A stretch of DNA of 9,875 nt from assembly GCA_023390215.1 (NCBI GenBank), contig JAEWDG010000069.1, forward strand, positions 1 through 9,875. Direction: 5' to 3'. Of the stretch, positions 5,819-9,875 are shown in pieces. The position numbers and the translations under genes were made by a program. The number at the start of each line of letters is the position of its first letter. Position 1 is the first letter of the stretch. The notes beneath the pieces are model-generated. The model worked only from the letters and a program-made list of their open reading frames with translations. It did not search any database and was not told the origin of the DNA. This DNA is from Bacteroidota bacterium (GTDB lineage Bacteria > Bacteroidota > Bacteroidia > Chitinophagales > Chitinophagaceae).

Positions 5819-6643
5819 ATGTTGTTCAGGAATAAAACAATACTTATAACAGGAGCTTCCCGCGGAATCGGAAAAGCCATAGGTTTAAAGCTTGCCTCCC
5901 AGGGAGCAAATATCGTAATTGCCTCAAAGTCGGTGGAGGAGAATCCCAAATTGGGTGGTACCATCTATTCGGCTGCGGATGAGATGAAAGCAGCAGGGGG
6001 AAATGCGCTTGCGGTTCAATGTGATATCCGTTTTGAAGATCAGATTCAACATGCAGTGGATAAGGCAGTTGAGACATTTGGCGGAATTGATGTCCTGATA
6101 AATAATGCATCTGCCATTACGCTTCAAAAAACAGAAGCGCTGGAACCTAAGCGTTATGATCTGATGTTCGACATAAATGTAAGGGGAACTATAATGGTGA
6201 GCAGGGCCTGTATCCCGCATCTGAAAAGATCCGGCAGTGCGCATATTCTTAATCTTTCTCCGCCGTTGAACATGAAACCCAAATGGTTCAGGAATCACCT
6301 CGCCTATACAATCAGCAAATACGATATGACGCTTATAGCGCTTGGGCTTGCTGAAGAATTAAGGGGTGCGAACATCGCCTGTAATACACTCTGGCCTGCA
6401 ACCACAATTGCTACTGCAGCCGTTCAAAATCTGTTGGGTGGCGACGCACTGATTAAGATGAGCCGTAAACCCGCGATAATGGCAGATGCCGCTTTTGAAA
6501 TATTAAAACGGGATCATCTGTTTACAGGAAACACCTGTATAGATGAGCTGATATTAAAAGAAGCAGGGATTCAAAATTTTGATGAATACGCTGTTGTACC
6601 CGGCGCTAAACTCTATCCTGACCTATTTATCGATCCCGCCTAA
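5819..6643 (+). CDS. HSDL2-like short-chain dehydrogenase/reductase, 274 aa
   Basis: A classical-type SDR: a cytoplasmic NAD(P)-dependent oxidoreductase of unknown substrate. Seen here: the cofactor motif TGASRGIG (11-18), Asp69 in CDIRFED for adenine binding, NNAS (95-98), catalytic Ser147 in LNLSPPLN, and YTISK with Tyr163 and Lys167. The C-terminal part carries ADAAFEILK, TGNTCIDE and YAVVPGAKLYPDLF. These match the dehydrogenase domain of hydroxysteroid dehydrogenase-like protein 2 and its bacterial counterparts; the SCP2 sterol-carrier domain of the animal protein is absent. Length fits the bare SDR domain. The ATG at 5819 leaves the usual 6-7 residues before the first beta strand, so a later start is unlikely, even though it lies flush against the osmC terminator. 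Lipid or acyl-CoA metabolism is a guess by homology only. Confidence 0.92.
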   Translation: MLFRNKTILITGASRGIGKAIGLKLASQGANIVIASKSVEENPKLGGTIYSAADEMKAAGGNALAVQCDIRFEDQIQHAVDKAVETFGGIDVLINNASAITLQKTEALEPKRYDLMFDINVRGTIMVSRACIPHLKRSGSAHILNLSPPLNMKPKWFRNHLAYTISKYDMTLIALGLAEELRGANIACNTLWPATTIATAAVQNLLGGDALIKMSRKPAIMADAAFEILKRDHLFTGNTCIDELILKEAGIQNFDEYAVVPGAKLYPDLFIDPA

Positions 6644-6718
6644 ACGAAGTTCCTGTTAAAGCATTGCAAATAGACTTCCCGTTTTGATGAGCGGTACCTG
6701 AGCCGTTCATGGCGGATT

Positions 6719-6726
6719 TAATTTCG
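6719..6726 (+). promoter_or_regulatory. Candidate -7 box for the DUF5916 gene
   Basis: TAATTTCG, one mismatch from TAnnTTTG, ends 18 bases before the ATG at 6745. It is the same word, in the same 10-base form TAATTTCGTA, as the one before the Lon-domain operon. A TTTTG at 6682-6686 is about 32 bases upstream, too far for the usual -33 spacing. The 100-base gap after the SDR gene shows no good terminator. Confidence 0.3.
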
Positions 6727-6744
6727 TACTGCATCCAATGCTGT

Positions 6745-9228
6745 ATGAACCCCAACAAATCAATTCTTAGTATTCTGCTCTTATTTCTTTCAGTGTCTGT
6801 TCTATACGGACAGAAAAGAAATTTGACAATTGGTAAAACTTCAGCAAAACTTACCATCGACGGAATACTTAATGAAGATGTATGGAAAACTGCGGTGGTC
6901 GCCGATTCCTTTGTTGAGTTGCGGCCTACTCCTTTCAAACCGGAGTCACCTGCTAATCCCACAAAATTATACCTGCTCTATTCCAACGATGGAATTTACA
7001 TCGGAGGTTATATGCATGAACTTTCAACAGACAGTATTGCGAAAGAACTTGTAGGAAGAGACGGTTTTGGGAACAACGATTTCGTGGGCGTTGTATTCGA
7101 TACTTATTATGACAAGCTGAATGGCTTCGAATATTTTGTTACACCGCTGGGTGAACAATGGGATGCCAAAGTATCTCCCAGCAATGGTGAAGATTTTAGC
7201 TGGAATGCGGTTTGGGAAAGTAAATCCGTTATGCAAAAGGATGGGTGGAGTTTTGAAATGTTTCTTCCGTATTCTGCGATTCGTTTCGGAAATAAAAAAC
7301 AACAGATCTGGGGACTGAACTTTGTCAGGCGGCGACAAAAAAGCGGTCAGCAGTTATTCTGGCAACCAATTGATCCCACAAAAAATGGCTTTCTCACGCA
7401 GGAAGGAACATTAACCGGATTAGAGAATATTAAGCCACCACTGCGTTTGCAATTTTCTCCCTACATGTGCTTTTATCTGAACCACGACGGCACAGGAGGG
7501 CCAGGAGTAAAGAAAAATGAAACAGTTTTCAACGGGGGTATGGATCTTAAATATGGTATCAGTCCGGCATTCACTCTTGATATGACTTTGATCCCGGATT
7601 TCGGACAGGTACAAACAGATAACCGTTTTCTCAATCTCTCTCCATTCGAACAGCGGTTTTCTGAGAACCGCGCGTTCTTTACAGAAGGAACAGAATTATT
7701 CTCAAAAGGAAATTTATTTTACAGCCGGCGGATTGGCGTAGATCCCAGGTACAGTAAACGTATTGAGATTGGGGCTAATGATTCTATTGTGAAATATCCA
7801 ACACAATCAAAAATCCTGAATGCAACGAAGATCAGTGGCCGTACTCAGAAAGGTCTCGGTATCGGTATCCTTAATGCGGTAACTGAGGAGCAATTCGCTA
7901 CGATTGAAAACAGAAGTACGGGCGAGCGCTACCGCCTCATGAATATGCCGCTTACAAACTACAATATTCTTGTACTCGATCAAACGCTGCAAAATAACAG
8001 CAGCGTTTCATTGGTCAATACCAATGTTTGGAGAAGCGGTAGTGATTATGATGCAAATGTCACTTCCGTACTTTTCGATTTAAATAACAGGAAGAACATA
8101 TGGAACATTGGCGGAAATGTGAGTACCAGTAACCGTTATGGCCAGGGCTTAAAAAATGTTACCGGTTATGCACATTCGTTTTATATGGGTAAGTCAAGTG
8201 GAAGACTGGTGGGAAATATTTGGCAGGATTTATCCAATGCGGATTATGATAAAAGCGATTTGGGTTTTTTTACCAATAACAATTTTATGGACCAGGGTAC
8301 ATGGTGGCAGTACAACTGGAATAAACCGAAGTCGTGGTACAATGCCATACACATCAACTTTAATTTCTGGTATAGCAGGCTTGTTACCCCAATAGACCCT
8401 GCAAAGCGCCCTTCGCTGATGTATCAGAACTCAGGGTTCAATTTTAACGGTGATGCGCAAACGAAAAAATTACAAAGTGTTGGCTTTCTCATAAAGCACG
8501 ATTTTAGAAACAATGATTTCTATGAGCCACGATACCGTGGGAAATTTTATCATAGTCCCGGAAGTTATGCGTTGAATCTTTGGTATGAAAGCAATGCATC
8601 AAAAAAGTATTCCTTTAATACAAGCGTATTTTTCAGTGACGGCGGGGTTTTTGGCCGGTTCAGTCAACAGTATTCTGTAGGGGGAAAGGCAAGATTCAGC
8701 AGTAAATTTTCAGTGGATTATTCCTTAGGTGCAACACAAACCTCAAATGAAGCAGGCTGGGCGGGGTTTCAGCAAATCGGAGGAAATGATGTAATTTATT
8801 TTTCAAGGAGGGATCTGCATTCGGTAGAGAATATTCTTTACCTGAAGTACAATTTCACAAACAGGATGGGGCTTTCCCTCAGGGGAAGACATTCATGGAC
8901 AAAAGTTAACCCGAAGCAGTTTTACGAATTGAATTATAATGGTGATCTGGTTAAGCCCGACGTTCCGTTTACAGAAAACGTTCGCCAGAATTACAATTTC
9001 GTAAGCCTGGATGCGGTGTACACCTGGCAGTTTGCCCAGGGAAGTTTTTTGAACATCGTTTGGAAAGACGCAGGAGAAGATTTTAACCGTTCATTTGAGC
9101 GCAATTATAGTAAGAACCTCGAACGGATCATTAAAGCGGATCAGTACAATAGTTTTTCGGTAAAGCTTATTTACTTCATCGATTATCTTAATGTAAAAAG
9201 GCGGCTTTCAAAAAAGAAAACCGCCTAA
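6745..9228 (+). CDS. Secreted CBM9-like/DUF5916 protein, probable outer-membrane barrel, 827 aa
   Basis: The protein has an N-terminal carbohydrate-binding family 9-like domain followed by DUF5916, a pairing common in Bacteroidota; no molecular function is established. Seen here: signal peptide MNPNKSILSILLLFLSVSVL with probable cleavage after YGQ. The CBM9-like domain runs from about 34 to 215 (LTIDGILNEDVWKTA, DFVGVVFDTYYD, GWSFEMFLPYSAIRFG, WGLNFVRRR). The DUF5916 hallmark lies around 282-320 (PDFGQVQTDNRFLNLSP, then FSENRAFFTEGTELF). The long remainder is made of aromatic, Asn-rich alternating strands (for example TWWQYNWNKPKSWYNAIHIN), as expected of an outer-membrane barrel. An in-frame ATG at 6709 would add 12 residues (MADLISYCIQCC) before the signal peptide and covers the candidate promoter, so 6745 is preferred. 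Glycan binding at the surface is inference. The last codons lie within the hairpin shared with lysS. Confidence 0.9.
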   Translation: MNPNKSILSILLLFLSVSVLYGQKRNLTIGKTSAKLTIDGILNEDVWKTAVVADSFVELRPTPFKPESPANPTKLYLLYSNDGIYIGGYMHELSTDSIAKELVGRDGFGNNDFVGVVFDTYYDKLNGFEYFVTPLGEQWDAKVSPSNGEDFSWNAVWESKSVMQKDGWSFEMFLPYSAIRFGNKKQQIWGLNFVRRRQKSGQQLFWQPIDPTKNGFLTQEGTLTGLENIKPPLRLQFSPYMCFYLNHDGTGGPGVKKNETVFNGGMDLKYGISPAFTLDMTLIPDFGQVQTDNRFLNLSPFEQRFSENRAFFTEGTELFSKGNLFYSRRIGVDPRYSKRIEIGANDSIVKYPTQSKILNATKISGRTQKGLGIGILNAVTEEQFATIENRSTGERYRLMNMPLTNYNILVLDQTLQNNSSVSLVNTNVWRSGSDYDANVTSVLFDLNNRKNIWNIGGNVSTSNRYGQGLKNVTGYAHSFYMGKSSGRLVGNIWQDLSNADYDKSDLGFFTNNNFMDQGTWWQYNWNKPKSWYNAIHINFNFWYSRLVTPIDPAKRPSLMYQNSGFNFNGDAQTKKLQSVGFLIKHDFRNNDFYEPRYRGKFYHSPGSYALNLWYESNASKKYSFNTSVFFSDGGVFGRFSQQYSVGGKARFSSKFSVDYSLGATQTSNEAGWAGFQQIGGNDVIYFSRRDLHSVENILYLKYNFTNRMGLSLRGRHSWTKVNPKQFYELNYNGDLVKPDVPFTENVRQNYNFVSLDAVYTWQFAQGSFLNIVWKDAGEDFNRSFERNYSKNLERIIKADQYNSFSVKLIYFIDYLNVKRRLSKKKTA
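9195..9226 (-). terminator. Intrinsic terminator of lysS, embedded in the 3' end of the DUF5916 gene
   Basis: AGGCGG (9199-9204) pairs with CCGCCT (9221-9226), and TTTC (9206-9209) with GAAA (9216-9219), with one C/A mismatch and a 6-base loop. Read on the minus strand the hairpin is followed by T residues (complement of 9195-9198), about 20 bases beyond the lysS stop. On the plus strand the stem is followed by AAAATATATG, so it suits lysS and not the DUF5916 transcript. Confidence 0.7.
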
Positions 9229-9246
9229 AATATATGAAGGTTAGTT

Positions 9247-9875
9247 TTAGCTGAATGCTTCCGGCCGCATCATGGGGAAAAACAATACATCCTGGATACT
9301 CTGTTGATCTGTAAGTAACATACAGAGCCTGTCGATCCCGAAGCCGATTCCACTTGTTGGTGGCATGCCGTATTCCAGCGCGCGGAGGAAATCATGATCT
9401 ATGAACATCGCTTCATCATCACCCCTTTCCATCAGTTTTGCCTGTTCTTCAAATCGTTCTCTTTGTTCGATCGGATCATTCAGCTCACTGTATGCGTTGG
9501 CGATCTCCTTTCCGTTTACGATAAGCTCAAAGCGCTCCACCAGTCCTGGTTTGCTTCTGTGCTTTTTGGTTAGCGGACTCATTTCCACCGGATAGTCGGT
9601 GATAAAGGTTGGCTGAATAAAATGAGATTCACATTTTTCACCGAAGATCTCATCGATCAGTTTTCCTTTTCCCCACTTCGTGTCTGCATGAATATTAAGT
9701 TGTTTACAAACATCCCTAATTCCATCTTCATTCATTTCGCTGATATCAAAGCCCGTGTATTCCTTGATCGCATCGTACATGGAAATACGTCTGTAAGGCG
9801 CTTTGAAAGAAATTTCTTTTCCTCCGTTCTTTGCCACCGGTGTTCCGTTCACTGCAACAGCGGCATGTTCCAATA
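9247..9875 (-). CDS. lysS: Lysyl-tRNA synthetase, class II (C-terminal ~209 residues; start is beyond the right edge)
   Basis: LysRS charges tRNA-Lys with lysine in the cytoplasm. The window holds only the C-terminal part of the catalytic domain of a protein usually near 500 residues. Seen here: [19 protein letters not shown], the segment [20 protein letters not shown], the lysine-site block [20 protein letters not shown], and class II motif 3 in [19 protein letters not shown], followed by the family end [14 protein letters not shown] plus AFS. The OB-fold anticodon domain and motifs 1 and 2 lie outside. The reading frame is open to the edge; a TTG near 9873 is internal and not the start. The protein ends just after the conserved FFP-MRPE, without a C-terminal extension. 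It converges on the DUF5916 gene with 18 bases between the stops and uses the hairpin at 9195-9226. Confidence 0.97.
   Translation of the reverse strand, partial: LEHAAVAVNGTPVAKNGGKEISFKAPYRRISMYDAIKEYTGFDISEMNEDGIRDVCKQLNIHADTKWGKGKLIDEIFGEKCESHFIQPTFITDYPVEMSPLTKKHRSKPGLVERFELIVNGKEIANAYSELNDPIEQRERFEEQAKLMERGDDEAMFIDHDFLRALEYGMPPTSGIGFGIDRLCMLLTDQQSIQDVLFFPMMRPEAFS

Noticed and set aside
5924..6298. Open frames on the minus strand opposite the SDR gene
   Set aside because: The SDR frame carries the complete TGxxxGxG, NNAS and YxxxK set; the opposite frames have low-complexity, motif-free content.
6684..6707. Imperfect inverted repeat GAGCGG/CCGTTC between the SDR and DUF5916 genes
   Set aside because: It has one mismatch in a short stem and no T-tract. 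It is too weak to call a terminator or an operator.
6709..6744. Upstream ATG for the DUF5916 gene, with CIQCC in the added residues
   Set aside because: It puts 12 residues before a good signal peptide and overlaps the candidate promoter; the cysteines are probably untranslated.

Overview
The window looks like chromosomal DNA from a member of the Bacteroidota, most plausibly the Chitinophagaceae or a relative. The pointers are a DUF5916/CBM9-like surface protein, a SPYSRYGIGD-type outer-membrane barrel, a lipoprotein-type LptC, the meaB and lysS variants seen, the lack of strong Shine-Dalgarno sites, and candidate -7 boxes of the TAnnTTTG kind. The family-level placement is inference. All of the content is ordinary, compact and gene-dense. 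I found no tRNA, rRNA, CRISPR array, insertion sequence, prophage or attachment site, and no gap above about 100 bases without a gene.

Layout. From 1 to 1625 two minus-strand genes run toward the left edge: a GT9 (heptosyltransferase-like) glycosyltransferase, followed 12 bases later by the N-terminal 190 residues of the MeaB/ArgK GTPase, which serves methylmalonyl-CoA mutase. A divergent gap of about 80 bases (1626-1705) separates them from a tightly packed plus-strand operon at 1706-5320. Its order is a Lon N-terminal-domain protein, type III pantothenate kinase (coaX), an outer-membrane beta-barrel protein, an LptC-like lipoprotein and a small ArsC/YffB-type thioredoxin-fold protein. Neighbours in this operon overlap or lie 1 base apart, so translational coupling is likely. 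Next come a single OsmC-type peroxidase gene with its own intrinsic terminator, an HSDL2-like short-chain dehydrogenase, and a large secreted CBM9/DUF5916 protein. The window closes with the C-terminal part of lysS on the minus strand, converging on the DUF5916 gene across one hairpin.

How the genes fit together. The central operon mixes coenzyme A synthesis (coaX) with envelope biogenesis (barrel and LptC); the GT9 enzyme on the other side of the divergent gap is also an envelope-polysaccharide gene. MeaB, OsmC and the SDR are metabolic or stress housekeeping genes. The points most worth a second look are a substituted conserved Asp in CoaX, the unstudied barrel locked to LptC, an intrinsic terminator whose T-tract touches the start codon of the next gene, and a shared 10-base promoter-like word. 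I did not find a convincing undescribed defence, mobile or RNA system here.
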